Positions 1 through 9,017 of a stretch of 64,000 nt of DNA are shown here, in pieces (the first letter of the stretch is position 1; each line of letters begins with the position of its first letter). The DNA comes from Burkholderiales bacterium (GTDB lineage Bacteria; Pseudomonadota; Gammaproteobacteria; Burkholderiales; Burkholderiaceae_C), in assembly GCA_028868855.1 (NCBI GenBank), contig JAGWTR010000004.1, forward strand, positions 239,547-303,546. The letters run 5' to 3'. The translations under genes were made by a program, and so were the position numbers. The notes beneath the pieces are model-generated. The model searched no databases and was not told the DNA's origin. It saw only the letters and a program-made list of their open reading frames with translations.

Positions 1-1
1 G

Positions 2-91
2 AGGGCGCAGATTCTGCAGCAGGCTGGCAATGCGATGGTCGCGCAAGCCAATCAGTTGCCGCAACAAGTGCTGAAACTATTGCAAGGTTGA
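2..91 (+). CDS. fliC: Flagellin C-terminus (5' truncated)
   Basis: Only the last 29 codons lie in the window, and the frame is open to the left edge. The readable end has the pattern QILQQAGNAMVAQANQLPQ followed by VLKLLQG, the conserved C-terminal D0 helix of bacterial flagellin, which packs in the filament core and carries the export-chaperone site. The position directly upstream of fliD, with a terminator between, is the usual fliC-fliD order. Nothing can be said about the variable middle of the protein. Confidence 0.85.
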   Translation, partial: RAQILQQAGNAMVAQANQLPQQVLKLLQG

Positions 92-123
92 TTAAAGTTC
101 TGGCGTCAAGTGCCGAAAGCTAC

Positions 124-155
124 AGTGTCCGGTCACGTCCGGGCACTGCCTTTTT
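124..155 (+). terminator. Rho-independent terminator after fliC
   Basis: A 9-bp stem (AGTGTCCGG with CCGGGCACT, one G-U pair) closes a 6-nt loop and is followed by GCC and five T. It lies 33 nt after the flagellin stop codon, so it should end the abundant fliC transcript and keep fliD separately expressed. Confidence 0.85.
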
Positions 156-196
156 CAGGCGGCATTCGCGCATGACCACCGTCGTAGGAGAGTCAC

Positions 197-1606
197 ATGA
201 CCACCAGCAACACCGCGTCCCTCAGCTCCCTGGGTATTGGCAGTGGCCTGGACGCCAACAGCATCGTGACGCAACTGGTGGCCCTGCAACGCCAACCAAT
301 CGCCAATCTCAAGACCCAAGTCAGCGCCATCCAGACAAAAGTGTCAGCGTATGGGCAGATACAGTCGGCCGTTGCGTCGCTCCAGACCGCCGCCCAGAAA
401 TTGACCAATCCGGCCACCTGGTCGGCCACAACGGCCGCCTCGTCTGACAGCACCTCGGTTTCAGCAAGCACCTCCGATGGCGCTGTTCCCGGCGCTTATA
501 GCGTTAACGTGCTCAGCTTGGCCGCACCACAGTCTGTGGTTAGCAAGACAACGCTAGCATCGTCGACCTCACTCGTGGGCGCAGGCACCTTGCACATCGA
601 ACTGGGCGCCTGGTCCGGCAGCGCCTTCACAGGCAAGTCAGGCGCCACGCCCGTCGACATCACCATCAGCGCGACCGACACCCTGGACGACGTTCGCAGC
701 AAAATCAACAGCAGCAACTCTGGCGTCACGGCGTCCATCATCACGGATGCCAGCGGCGCGCGTCTGGTCATGCAATCCAGCACCACCGGCGCCAGCAACG
801 GCTTTCGTACCACGGGCCTTTCCGCCCTGGCCTACGATCCGGGCACGGCAACCACAGGCACGACCCTGACTCAAGCAGCCGGGGATGCCAGCGCCACAGT
901 CAACGGCGTGGCGGTGACATCGGCCACGAACACCCTGAGCAACGTACTGAGCGGCATTTCCCTGACGCTGAACAAGGTCACGACCAGCCCTGTGGCAGTG
1001 ACGGTGGCCCAGGACAACACCTCGATCACCAAAGCCATCACCGATTTTGCGACGGCTTACTCCTCAATGTCCAACCTGCTGCTGGCGGACACAAAATACG
1101 ATGCTGGTTCAAAAACAGCAGGCCCCTTGCAGGGCGACAGCACTGCGGTCGGATTGCAAAGCCAGTTCCGATCGCTGGTTGGCAGCACCTCCAACGCCTC
1201 CAGCATGTATGGCACCCTGTCCTCCATCGGACTGGAAATCCAGGCCAGTGGGGCGCTCACGGTCAACACAGCAAAACTGACCGCAGCCCTTGGCAACCTG
1301 GGTGAAGTCAAGAAATTGTTCGCCAACAGCGACTCAGTCGACCCAAGCAAAAACGGCTTGGCAGTTCGCTTCAATACCGTGGCGAGCAATATGCTCGCCT
1401 TTGATGGCGCCATCACCACCCGGACCAGCGGCCTCAACACGTCGATTCAAAATAATCAAAAACAGCAAGATGTGCTCGATTCTCGTGCGGTGCTGTACGA
1501 AAAACTCTTGCGCGCGCAGTACTCGGCCCTTGACAAGCAAATGGCTGCGCTGACCAGCCAAGGCAATTACGTCACGCAACAAATCAATGCATTCAACAAA
1601 GGTTGA
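197..1606 (+). CDS. fliD: Flagellar filament cap protein FliD
   Basis: FliD (HAP2) forms the cap at the distal end of the flagellum and helps flagellin fold as it leaves the channel. The N-terminus (LGIGSGLDANSIVTQLV) is the typical FliD start. It is followed by a helical segment, the central hook-region fold (GTLHIELGAW; DDVRSKIN; DASGARLVM) and a C-terminal coiled coil ending YVTQQINAFNKG. At 469 residues it has normal length. The ATG is preceded by GGAG at 187-190. It directly follows fliC and precedes a shortened paralogue. Assignment is by motif and context. Confidence 0.93.
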   Translation: MTTSNTASLSSLGIGSGLDANSIVTQLVALQRQPIANLKTQVSAIQTKVSAYGQIQSAVASLQTAAQKLTNPATWSATTAASSDSTSVSASTSDGAVPGAYSVNVLSLAAPQSVVSKTTLASSTSLVGAGTLHIELGAWSGSAFTGKSGATPVDITISATDTLDDVRSKINSSNSGVTASIITDASGARLVMQSSTTGASNGFRTTGLSALAYDPGTATTGTTLTQAAGDASATVNGVAVTSATNTLSNVLSGISLTLNKVTTSPVAVTVAQDNTSITKAITDFATAYSSMSNLLLADTKYDAGSKTAGPLQGDSTAVGLQSQFRSLVGSTSNASSMYGTLSSIGLEIQASGALTVNTAKLTAALGNLGEVKKLFANSDSVDPSKNGLAVRFNTVASNMLAFDGAITTRTSGLNTSIQNNQKQQDVLDSRAVLYEKLLRAQYSALDKQMAALTSQGNYVTQQINAFNKG

Positions 1607-1727
1607 TTGATCGCCTCAAGTCTGCCCTTTGAATGTCGAAAACGATGATGAGTGGGTGTTTCAGACGATCTGATCACCCGGTTCATCCGTTGTTGGATAG
1701 TTTTTTGGCAGGACTGGGGGCAATATC

Positions 1728-2906
1728 ATGGCTTCAATCTCATCCGTGGGACCAAGCAGTGGCCTTGATGTCAATTCAATCGTCACGGCGACGCAGGGCA
1801 CTGCCAGCAGGCCGCCGTTCGACCACCAACTGAGCGAGGCAGACGCCCACCAGGCGCAACTATCGTCCCTGGGGAAACTTCACAGCACGCTGTCCACTTT
1901 TCTGGACGCGGCTGACAAGCTGAGCCAGCCCCACGCATGGGCGGGCACTCACGCCACCTCCAGCGACCCTGCGACCGTCACGGCCCTCAGCCACAATGCC
2001 GCGGCCGCCAACTACAGCGTCGCAGTGCACAGCCTGGCCAGTGCCCAGACAAGCAGCACGGGCACGTATCCCGATGCGGACTCCAGCACTGGCGTGGGTA
2101 CCCTGCACATCGAAATTGGCGCCTGGAGCGCCTCGCAAGCCACCTTCACGAACAATCCCAACTGGCCCAAGTCGTCCATCGTGGTTGGCCCGCATGACAA
2201 CTCACTGGAGCGCATTCGCGACAAGATCAATGCAGCAGGCATGGGTGTGGTGGCCACCGTGATATCTGACGCCACCGGATCGCGCCTTGTGTTGCGCTCG
2301 ACCTCGACCGGCGCCGACAACGGTTTCAAGGTCTCGACCGATGCCGACCAACCCGACACCCAAACCCCCGACGCCAATCAGGCAGGGATGCGGATCGACA
2401 CCCAAGCCGCGACTGATGCCACCGGAACGGTCAATGGCGTCGCCATTCAGTCGTCGACCAACACCATCGACAAAGCCGTCGATGGCCTGACCTTTCAATT
2501 CAATAAGGTCTCGGATTCACCGGTCCACATTGCCGTGGCATCTGACACCGAGCACATCAAAAAAGCCATCCATGATTTTGCGCGGAGCTACAACACCCTG
2601 AATGCCATGGGCCAGCCCGCAGAGACCTCGACGGCCCTGCAACCATCGCCCTTGTCCAAGTCACTGGCTGAGATCGGACTGTCTTTCGGCGCAAATGGCG
2701 CGATGAATATTGACGACACGCGACTGGCTTCGGCCTTGAGCGAGCCCCCGGCTGGCATTGGTGCGCTCAGCAGCCTGGCGCAGCACTTTGGTCAATTGGT
2801 CAATCAGTTGGCCCGCGACGCGCAACCGAGCCCCCCAGGCGCCGACATGGGTGGCTACACCACGCGACAACTGTCGCAATACCGCACCTTGGAAAACAGC
2901 GGCTAA
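1728..2906 (+). CDS. FliD paralogue lacking the C-terminal coiled coil
   Basis: This 392-residue protein repeats the FliD layout in the same order as its upstream neighbour: SGLDVNSIVTA near the start, then GTLHIEIGAWS, RDKIN, DATGSRLVL, STGADNGF, and TGTVNGVAIQSSTNTI. It is clearly a diverged tandem duplicate. The C-terminal long helix that packs into the filament core in the upstream copy is missing. The protein instead ends in a short proline-rich segment and a tail rich in Thr, Gln and Arg. The N-terminal helix is also altered (ATQGTASRPPFDH). It could be a second cap, a capping modulator or a decaying duplicate. I cannot tell which. Confidence 0.75.
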   Translation: MASISSVGPSSGLDVNSIVTATQGTASRPPFDHQLSEADAHQAQLSSLGKLHSTLSTFLDAADKLSQPHAWAGTHATSSDPATVTALSHNAAAANYSVAVHSLASAQTSSTGTYPDADSSTGVGTLHIEIGAWSASQATFTNNPNWPKSSIVVGPHDNSLERIRDKINAAGMGVVATVISDATGSRLVLRSTSTGADNGFKVSTDADQPDTQTPDANQAGMRIDTQAATDATGTVNGVAIQSSTNTIDKAVDGLTFQFNKVSDSPVHIAVASDTEHIKKAIHDFARSYNTLNAMGQPAETSTALQPSPLSKSLAEIGLSFGANGAMNIDDTRLASALSEPPAGIGALSSLAQHFGQLVNQLARDAQPSPPGADMGGYTTRQLSQYRTLENSG

Positions 2907-2945
2907 TTCCCGCTCAATTCAGGCCATTGCCTGAACGTGCAAGGT

Positions 2946-2972
2946 TCAAGCTGGTGAAGGAAGTGCCGATAA
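2946..2972 (+). promoter_or_regulatory. Sigma-28 (FliA) promoter for fliST
   Basis: A perfect -10 box GCCGATAA (2965-2972) sits 11 nt after a -35-like TCAAGCTG (2946-2953). The FliA consensus is TAAAGTTT, 11 nt, GCCGATAA. It lies 43 nt before fliS and after the fliD-like gene, so fliS, fliT and the PilZ gene can be transcribed as late (class III) flagellar genes. Confidence 0.75.
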
Positions 2973-3015
2973 AGATTTCAACGCTGATCGCAGCACTTTC
3001 CAAGAGTCCATCCAG

Positions 3016-3483
3016 ATGTACGCCACCATGACATCCTCCTCTGCCAGTGTCTACAGCCCGAAGAATTCGAGCAGCATGTACCGCCAGATCGGCATCGAAA
3101 CCGGCGTCGGCGGTGCCTCGCCACATCAGCTGGTGGGCCTGTTGCTCAACGGCGCACTCGAAGCCATCGCACAGGCACGCGGCGCCATTCAGTCCGGCCA
3201 GGTCGAGGTGAAATGCAAAGCCATCAGCAAGGCCGTTGGGATTGTGGACGAAGGCCTGAAAGCATGCCTCGACCTGAAGTCCGGCGGCACCCTGGCCGCC
3301 AACCTCAATGATCTGTATGGCTACGTGACCATGCGCCTGACCCATGCCAATTTGCATTCAGACGATCAAGCCCTGGAGGAATGCGCCAACCTCCTGTCGC
3401 CGCTGCGCGATGCCTGGGCCGCCATCGGCTCAGACGCTAATGAGCAAGAGCGCGCCACTTACCTCAAAGGGTTGAAAGCATGA
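3016..3483 (+). CDS. fliS: Flagellin-specific export chaperone FliS
   Basis: FliS binds the C-terminal helices of flagellin in the cytoplasm, preventing early polymerisation and guiding it to the export gate. The 155-residue sequence has the family pattern: a YRQIGIETG segment, then SPHQLVGLLLNGALEAIAQARGAI, then KAISKAVGIVDEGLKACLDLKSGG and NLNDLYGYVTMRLTHAN. The start is uncertain because no strong ribosome site is visible; a second Met lies four codons on. It overlaps fliT by four bases (ATGA), which implies translational coupling. Confidence 0.92.
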   Translation: MYATMTSSSASVYSPKNSSSMYRQIGIETGVGGASPHQLVGLLLNGALEAIAQARGAIQSGQVEVKCKAISKAVGIVDEGLKACLDLKSGGTLAANLNDLYGYVTMRLTHANLHSDDQALEECANLLSPLRDAWAAIGSDANEQERATYLKGLKA

Positions 3484-3830
3484 ATGCGCCAGAACTTTTA
3501 ATGACCGCCCGTGACGAAGACCTCAAAGCAGGAAGCCTCTTGAGCTACTACGAAGCCATCGAAACCGCCAGCCACGACATGCTGGAAGCCGCCCGCTCGG
3601 GTGATTGGGACACCGTCGTCCGCCTTGAAGGCGCTTGCGCCGTGCTGATCTCTCAGCTCAAGCATGCTGCCGACGACCACCCGCTGGGTCCTGACGAACT
3701 TGCGCTCAAGAGCCGCATCATGCAGCGCATCCTCGTCAACGATGCCGAAATACGTCACCTGGCCGAACCCTGGATCAATGACCTCAGCCGTATGATGGGC
3801 GGACATTCGGACCCCTCTCAAATGCACTGA
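3480..3830 (+). CDS. fliT: FliT-like flagellar chaperone
   Basis: This small, mostly helical protein of 116 residues is encoded directly after fliS, with its ATG overlapping the fliS stop. FliT proteins are short four-helix proteins that chaperone FliD and, in enterics, also control FlhDC. Sequence identity in the family is low, so the call rests on position, size and the helical pattern (LLSYYEAIETASHDMLEAARSG). Its stop overlaps the ATG of the PilZ gene by one base, so fliS, fliT and the brake gene form one coupled unit. Confidence 0.75.
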   Translation: MNAPELLMTARDEDLKAGSLLSYYEAIETASHDMLEAARSGDWDTVVRLEGACAVLISQLKHAADDHPLGPDELALKSRIMQRILVNDAEIRHLAEPWINDLSRMMGGHSDPSQMH

Positions 3831-4543
3831 TGGATGACTACAGAATCACCTCGGTCGTTGAAATCGAGGCGCTGCTCAAGCGCCTGCTTGATGCCAACAC
3901 CCTGATCACACTGAGCGCTCCCGGCGGGATCAGCTACACCACCATGCTGTGGTCGGTGGACTCCGCCCGGGGCATCGTGTGCTTCAGCGCCGAGACCTCC
4001 GATGCCCGCCTGCAAACGCTGATGGAAGCGTCCGAGGTGGTCGCCGTGGGTTACCTCGACAGCATCAAGGTGCAATTCGACCTGGAAGGTTTGGTGCGGG
4101 TCAACAATGGCAGGACCACGGCAATCAACGCCCAATTCCCACGCCTGCTGTATCGTTTTCAGCGCCGCTCCAGCTATCGGGTCAAACCGCTGTCGAGCAA
4201 TTTTCCCCAGATTCATTTTGCGCACCCGGCCCTGCCCGACATGCAAGTGTCTTTGAGGGTGCTGGACATCAGCTTGGGCGGCGTGGCGCTGTTCATTCCG
4301 CACACGATCCCCATGGTCGCCGCCGGCATCGAGATCAAGCGATGTTTCATCGACCTTGATTCGGACACCCGCCTGGAAGTGGGGCTGATCATTCACCATG
4401 TCAGCGTCATCAACCCGGAGTCCCAGGGCGCCCGCCTGGGCTGCGAACTGGTCGGTCTGGACGGGGCCACCGAACGCATTTTTCAGCGCTACATCGACCA
4501 GACCCAAAAGCGCCGCCTGGCCTTGTCCGCGGCGCAAGATTAA
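3830..4543 (+). CDS. ycgR: YcgR-type PilZ flagellar brake protein
   Basis: YcgR proteins bind cyclic di-GMP through a PilZ domain and slow the flagellar motor. The first ~105 residues match the YcgR N-terminal beta domain. The PilZ domain then shows the arginine motif RRSSYR near residues 109-114 and the second c-di-GMP motif DISLGGVAL near 147-155. At 237 residues it has the usual length. It ends the fliS-fliT unit, so brake synthesis is tied to late flagellar expression from the sigma-28 promoter. Confidence 0.88.
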   Translation: MDDYRITSVVEIEALLKRLLDANTLITLSAPGGISYTTMLWSVDSARGIVCFSAETSDARLQTLMEASEVVAVGYLDSIKVQFDLEGLVRVNNGRTTAINAQFPRLLYRFQRRSSYRVKPLSSNFPQIHFAHPALPDMQVSLRVLDISLGGVALFIPHTIPMVAAGIEIKRCFIDLDSDTRLEVGLIIHHVSVINPESQGARLGCELVGLDGATERIFQRYIDQTQKRRLALSAAQD

Positions 4544-4588
4544 GCCCACCGAAGCGGGCGGCGCCTGCGGCGCTGATAGCATCGCGGC

Positions 4589-5566
4589 ATGACTGCTCCA
4601 ACCACCGTGCCTGGCACGCCCCCTTCGCCCTGGGTCATCGCCACCCGGGAAAGCCGACTGGCCCTGTGGCAAGCCGAACATGTTCGCGACCTGCTGCACA
4701 GCCGCTTCCAGCGCACCGTTTCCCTGTTAGGCATGACCACGCGCGGCGACCAGATCCTGGACCGCAGCCTGTCCAAGGTCGGCGGCAAAGGCCTGTTTGT
4801 CAAGGAACTCGAAGTGGCGCTGGCCGAAGGTCGGGCCGACCTGGCCGTGCATTCGCTCAAGGACCTCCCGATGGAGCTGCCCGAAGGCTTTGTACTGGCC
4901 TGCGTGATGGAACGGGAAGACCCCCGCGATGCCTTCGTGTCCAACGACTTCGCCACGCTGGACGCCCTGCCCCCCGGCGCGGTGGTGGGCACCTCCAGCC
5001 TGCGCCGCATGGTGCAACTGCGCGCCCTGCGCCCGGACTTGAAAATCGACCCCCTGCGCGGCAATCTGGACACCCGTCTGCGCAAGCTGGACGATGGCCA
5101 TTACGCCGCCATCATTTTGGCGGCTGCCGGGCTCAAACGCCTGGGGCTGGCGCACCGCATTCGCCAGATCATCGCAGCCGAGGTGATGCTGCCCGCCGCT
5201 GGGCAAGGCGCCCTGGGCCTGGAGATTCGCCAGGATCACCCCGACCTGGCACAGCCACTGGCCACCCTGACCCATGCCCCCACCTGGCTGGCCACCCTGG
5301 CGGAACGCGCGGTGTCACGGGCCCTGGGCGGCAGTTGCTCCATGCCCTTGGCCGCCTATGGGCACTGGACGATTGCCACGGGCACTGGCCCGACCACCTT
5401 GACCCTGCGCGCACTGCTGGGCCACCCCGAACACACCACCCTCGTGCACGCCCAGGCCCAGGGCGCCCCACAGACCCCCGACGAAGCCGAATCGATGGGC
5501 CTGGACGTGGCGCGCCAACTCCAGTCGGCCGCAGGCCCACAATGGCTGGCGGCGATTGCACCGTGA
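4589..5566 (+). CDS. hemC: Hydroxymethylbilane synthase (porphobilinogen deaminase)
   Basis: HemC joins four porphobilinogen units into hydroxymethylbilane in haem synthesis. Family motifs are present in order: [15 protein letters not shown] at the N-terminus, [13 protein letters not shown], the HSLKDLP loop, GTSSLRR, a [11 protein letters not shown] segment and AAAGLKRL. The dipyrromethane cofactor cysteine is Cys250, in [11 protein letters not shown]. The length of 325 residues is slightly above the usual ~310. It starts the hemC-hemD-hemX-hemY cluster, typical of beta- and gammaproteobacteria. Confidence 0.96.
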   Translation: MTAPTTVPGTPPSPWVIATRESRLALWQAEHVRDLLHSRFQRTVSLLGMTTRGDQILDRSLSKVGGKGLFVKELEVALAEGRADLAVHSLKDLPMELPEGFVLACVMEREDPRDAFVSNDFATLDALPPGAVVGTSSLRRMVQLRALRPDLKIDPLRGNLDTRLRKLDDGHYAAIILAAAGLKRLGLAHRIRQIIAAEVMLPAAGQGALGLEIRQDHPDLAQPLATLTHAPTWLATLAERAVSRALGGSCSMPLAAYGHWTIATGTGPTTLTLRALLGHPEHTTLVHAQAQGAPQTPDEAESMGLDVARQLQSAAGPQWLAAIAP

Positions 5567-5585
5567 CACACTCCTGCGCAACGTC

Positions 5586-6416
5586 ATGCGCCTGCTGATC
5601 ACCCGCCCAGAACCCCAGGCGTCCAGCTGGGTGAGCTCCTTGCACCAACAAGGGGTCGATGCGGCGGCCCTGCCCTTGATCGCCATCGATGGCCCGGCCG
5701 ACCCGCAACCCGTGCGCGCCCTCTGGCAGCACCTGAACGAAGCCCGCCTGCTGATGTTCGTCAGCCCCAGCGCAGCCGACTGGTTCTTTCGCCTGAAGCC
5801 CGCGAATCAAGGCGCGCAACAACACACTTGGCCCCCCAGCACCCTGGCCGCCGCCCCCGGTCCTGGCACGGCCCAGGCCTTGCTCAAGTTCGGGCAGGCA
5901 GCCGGCCTGCGCGTCGATCACATCCTGAGCCCAGGGGCCGATGCGGATCAATACGACTCCGAGACCCTATGGCCCCTGCTGCAACCGCTGGACTGGCAAA
6001 ACCAAACCGTGTGGATCATCAGCGGCGGCGATCGACAAGACGCGCGCGGACGCACCTGGCTGAGCGAGCAACTGCGCGCCCGAGGCGCCCAGGTCACGTC
6101 CCTGCTGACCTACCAACGTGCCCCCGCCCACTGGACTCCCACCCAGCAGACCACAGCCCAAACCGCCATCGCGCAGCCCGCCCAACATGCCTGGCTGTTC
6201 AGCAGCTCCGAAGCCATCGACCATCTCACCGGCCATCTGACCCCGGACCAGGCCTGGAACCAGTCCACCGCCCTGGCCACCCATCCCCGCATCGCGGAAC
6301 GGGCCCAGCAAGCCGGTTTTGGACGCATCATTGCCACACGCCCGACCATTGAGGCAGTGGCGAACGCACTACGCTCCCTCCAGTCCACCGCCCGCATCGA
6401 TACAATGAATTCGTGA
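5586..6416 (+). CDS. hemD: Uroporphyrinogen-III synthase
   Basis: HemD closes and isomerises hydroxymethylbilane to uroporphyrinogen III. The N-terminus MRLLITRPEPQASSW is typical, and this ATG at 5586 is preferred over an in-frame ATG at 5556 that would overlap hemC. The two-lobed family has low identity; visible supports are MFVSPSAADWF, PGPGTAQAL and a C-terminal SSEAIDHL block. It lies 19 nt after hemC and ends in a four-base overlap with the GTG start of hemX. Confidence 0.9.
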   Translation: MRLLITRPEPQASSWVSSLHQQGVDAAALPLIAIDGPADPQPVRALWQHLNEARLLMFVSPSAADWFFRLKPANQGAQQHTWPPSTLAAAPGPGTAQALLKFGQAAGLRVDHILSPGADADQYDSETLWPLLQPLDWQNQTVWIISGGDRQDARGRTWLSEQLRARGAQVTSLLTYQRAPAHWTPTQQTTAQTAIAQPAQHAWLFSSSEAIDHLTGHLTPDQAWNQSTALATHPRIAERAQQAGFGRIIATRPTIEAVANALRSLQSTARIDTMNS

Positions 6417-7552
6417 CCGAAGAATCCACCGCCCTCCTCCCTTCAGACGAATCATCCAGCCCGCCAGCGAACTGGGTGCAATGGGCCGTGCTGGTGTTAA
6501 GCCTCGTCAGCGCCACAGGCCTCTGGCTCGCCTGGACTGCGCAGAAGAAAGTACAAAGTCTGGAACTGGAACTGGTGCGCCGCCAGCAGGACAGCCAGGG
6601 CCAAGCCGCCGAAGCCCGCTTGCTGGCCAAACAAGCTCAAGACATCTCGCGCGAAGCGGCCGCCCGCACTGCCTTGCTCGAATCTCGCCTGGCCGAAGTC
6701 ACCTTGCAGCGCAGCCAGGTTGAAGAACTTGTCAAATCGATGTCGGTCTCGCGCGACGAAAGCCTGGTCGCAGACATCGAAGGCGCCTTGCGCGCAGCCC
6801 TCCAGCAATCGGCCCTGACCGGCAGCGCCGAGCCACTGGTCAGTGCCCTTCAATCGGCGGACACGCGCATCAGCCGGGCCCACCAGCCGCGCCTGGACAG
6901 CGTGCGCCGCGCCGTGGCCAAGGACCTCGACCGCCTGCGCGCCACCCGCGTGGCCGACCTCTCCTCACTGACCATCCGGCTGGATGAAGGCATTCGCCTG
7001 GTGGATGAATTGGTGCTGATCAGCCAACCCGTCGATCAGGCTGGCCGCGCAGTGGCCCGCCCTGCCGCATCGGCGCTCATCGCGCCACCCACGCCAGCGA
7101 CGAAAGCCCGGCCCACCGCCCGAGCGGCCAGCCACCCCGCCAGTGCAGCCGATCCCACCGAAAAACCATCGCTCGGTGCCGAGTTGCTTGACTGGAGCCG
7201 CGGCACAGCCCACACTTTCTGGGACGAAGCCAAGGCCCTGGTGCGCATCACCCGCATTCGACAGCCCGAGGCCATCCTGATCGCCCCGGACCAGTCCTTC
7301 TTCCTGCGTGAAAACCTCAAACTGCGCCTGCTCAATGCCCGACTGGCGCTCCTGAGCCGCCAATCCGCGTCGGCCGTGGCGGACCTGAACTCGGCACAAG
7401 TGGCGTTGAGCAAGTACTTCGACCCACAGTCGCGCAAAACCCAACTGCTGCAGAGCCTACTGTCCGACGTCGCCGGGCAGAGCACGCAAATCACGGTGCC
7501 GCGCCCCGATGACACCATGACCGCTCTGGCCGCCGTGGCCAGCGGGCGTTAA
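6413..7552 (+). CDS. hemX: HemX-like membrane protein
   Basis: HemX is an inner-membrane protein of the proteobacterial hem cluster. The family is often annotated as uroporphyrinogen-III C-methyltransferase, but it lacks a methyltransferase active site and its role is unclear. Here a cytoplasmic N-terminus precedes one membrane helix (WAVLVLSLVSATGLWLAW). A long coiled coil follows (about residues 42-110), then the periplasmic HemX domain with the conserved TFWDEAKALVRI and LKLRLLNARLALLSR segments. An Ala/Pro-rich linker lies near 215-250. Translation starts at GTG 6413, overlapping the hemD stop (GTGA). Confidence 0.88.
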   Translation: MTEESTALLPSDESSSPPANWVQWAVLVLSLVSATGLWLAWTAQKKVQSLELELVRRQQDSQGQAAEARLLAKQAQDISREAAARTALLESRLAEVTLQRSQVEELVKSMSVSRDESLVADIEGALRAALQQSALTGSAEPLVSALQSADTRISRAHQPRLDSVRRAVAKDLDRLRATRVADLSSLTIRLDEGIRLVDELVLISQPVDQAGRAVARPAASALIAPPTPATKARPTARAASHPASAADPTEKPSLGAELLDWSRGTAHTFWDEAKALVRITRIRQPEAILIAPDQSFFLRENLKLRLLNARLALLSRQSASAVADLNSAQVALSKYFDPQSRKTQLLQSLLSDVAGQSTQITVPRPDDTMTALAAVASGR

Positions 7553-7574
7553 GCGCCAGGAACGGCCCACTGAC

Positions 7575-8828
7575 ATGCGCACCATCGTCTGGCTCTTGCT
7601 GTTGGCCGTGACCGCTGTGGTGGCCGCCACGGCCCTCGGCGGCAATGACGGGCTGGTCACCATCTACTGGCTGGGGTGGCGCACCGATGTGTCCCTCAAC
7701 CTCTTCATCATCAGCCTGGTGCTGATTTTCTTGGCAATCTATTCCACCGTGCGCGGGCTGGACGCCTTGCTGGGCCTGCCAAAACGCGCCAAGCGCTGGC
7801 GCACGATGCAGCGTGACCGCGCCGCCCAATCGGCGTTGCGCGAGGCCCAGGCGCTGTACCTGGCCGCACGCTACACGCGCGCCCACAAAGTGGCGCAGCG
7901 GGCCATTGCCATCCAGGCTGACACCCCTGACCTGGCCCTGGACGCCGAATTCACCGCGCTGGCGCACCTCATGTCGGCCGGCAGCCTGCACCGCCTGCAA
8001 AACCGCCAGCACCGTGACGAGCACCTGCAGCGCGCACTGGACCTGTCAAAACTGACCCGCCGGCCTCGCGCCACTGAAGAAGGTGCGCGCCTGATGGCGG
8101 CTGAATGCGCCATCGACGACCGAGATGCCACCCGCGCACTGCGCGACTTGGGCGACCTGCCCCCTGGGGTCGGCCGCCGCACCCAGGCCTTACGTCTGAA
8201 ATTGCAGGCGGCCCGCCTTGCGCGCCAGCCCCTTGAAGCGCTTAAAACAGCCCGTTTGCTGGCCAAACACCAGGGCTTCACCGGCGCCGCCGCCGAAGGC
8301 CTGCTGCGCACCTTGGCCAGTGAAACGCTCGAAACCGCGCGTGATGCCGAACAGTTGCGCAAGATCTGGCAGCAACTCGATGCCTCTGATCGGCGTGATC
8401 CGATCGTCGTCGCGCGCGGGGCCACCCGCATGGCTGCGCTGGGGGCGACTCAAGAGGCCCGCCAGTGGCTGGCGCCACAATGGGATCAAATCGCTCGCCT
8501 GCCACCCGATGCCTGCGATGCGCTGGGGCTCGCCCTGACACACAGCCTGCTGGGCCTGGAAGCCGAGTGGTTGCCCCGCCTGGACGCGGCCACTCCAGCA
8601 GCCTTGCGCAACCCAGGCCTGGCCTTGTCCGTGGGCTTGGCCCTGGCCGAGCGCCAGTTGTGGGGCAAAGCCCGCAGCCTGCTGCTGTCGGCCGCCAATG
8701 ACCTGCAACTGGACAGCAACCGCCGCCGCCGCGCCTGGACCCGCCTGGCCCAATTGGCCGAACAAGAAAACCGCGACGAAGAAGCCGCTCGCTTCTACCG
8801 CCTGGCCGCTCTGGCCGACACCAATTAA
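7575..8828 (+). CDS. hemY: HemY, TPR-containing haem-cluster protein
   Basis: This is the proteobacterial HemY, not protoporphyrinogen oxidase. Two N-terminal membrane helices (IVWLLLLAVTAVVAAT and LNLFIISLVLIFLAIYS) flank the conserved GLVTIYWLGWRTDVS turn, and tetratricopeptide-like helices fill the cytoplasmic remainder (QAEYLAARYTRAHKVAQRAI-type repeats). The 417-residue length fits the family. The gene starts 22 nt after hemX and closes the cluster. HemX and HemY are thought to help organise late haem-pathway steps at the membrane. Confidence 0.88.
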   Translation: MRTIVWLLLLAVTAVVAATALGGNDGLVTIYWLGWRTDVSLNLFIISLVLIFLAIYSTVRGLDALLGLPKRAKRWRTMQRDRAAQSALREAQALYLAARYTRAHKVAQRAIAIQADTPDLALDAEFTALAHLMSAGSLHRLQNRQHRDEHLQRALDLSKLTRRPRATEEGARLMAAECAIDDRDATRALRDLGDLPPGVGRRTQALRLKLQAARLARQPLEALKTARLLAKHQGFTGAAAEGLLRTLASETLETARDAEQLRKIWQQLDASDRRDPIVVARGATRMAALGATQEARQWLAPQWDQIARLPPDACDALGLALTHSLLGLEAEWLPRLDAATPAALRNPGLALSVGLALAERQLWGKARSLLLSAANDLQLDSNRRRRAWTRLAQLAEQENRDEEAARFYRLAALADTN

Positions 8829-8850
8829 TCGGCACGCCCCAAGAAATCCC

Positions 8851-8880
8851 TTTACATGCCGTCAAAAATAATGCTATAGT
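8851..8880 (+). promoter_or_regulatory. Sigma-70 promoter of the tRNA-Arg gene
   Basis: TTTACA (8851-8856) and TATAGT (8875-8880) are separated by 18 nt, and the -10 is extended by TG two bases upstream. The tRNA begins 10 nt after the -10 box, as expected for a tRNA promoter with a very short leader. Confidence 0.75.
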
Positions 8881-8890
8881 GTTGGTCTTG

Positions 8891-8967
8891 GCGGCTGTAG
8901 CTCAGTTGGATAGAGTACTTGGCTACGAACCAAGGGGTCGTGGGTTCGAATCCTGCCAGCCGCACCA
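8891..8967 (+). tRNA. tRNA-Arg (anticodon ACG)
   Basis: A 77-nt cloverleaf can be folded by eye. The acceptor stem pairs GCGGCTG with CAGCCGC, a D arm contains GCTCAGTTGGATAGAGT, and the anticodon arm CTTGG/CCAAG has loop CTACGAA (anticodon ACG). The T arm contains GGTTCGAATCC, and CCA is encoded. ACG is normally read as ICG after deamination by TadA and decodes CGU, CGC and CGA. No integrase lies beside it, so it does not appear to be a used attachment site. Confidence 0.97.
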
Positions 8968-9017
8968 GAAATGACAAGGGTCAGCACGTGAAAACGCGCT
9001 GACCCTTTTGTCATTTC
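8968..9017 (+). terminator. Strong hairpin terminator after tRNA-Arg
   Basis: GAAATGACAA plus GGGTCAGC pair with GCTGACCC and TTGTCATTTC (18 bp with a 2-nt bulge) around a 12-nt loop starting one base after the tRNA. The CCCTTTTG run inside the 3' arm supplies the T tract for a shorter terminator hairpin. It is nearly symmetric, so it may stop transcription from both sides. Confidence 0.8.
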
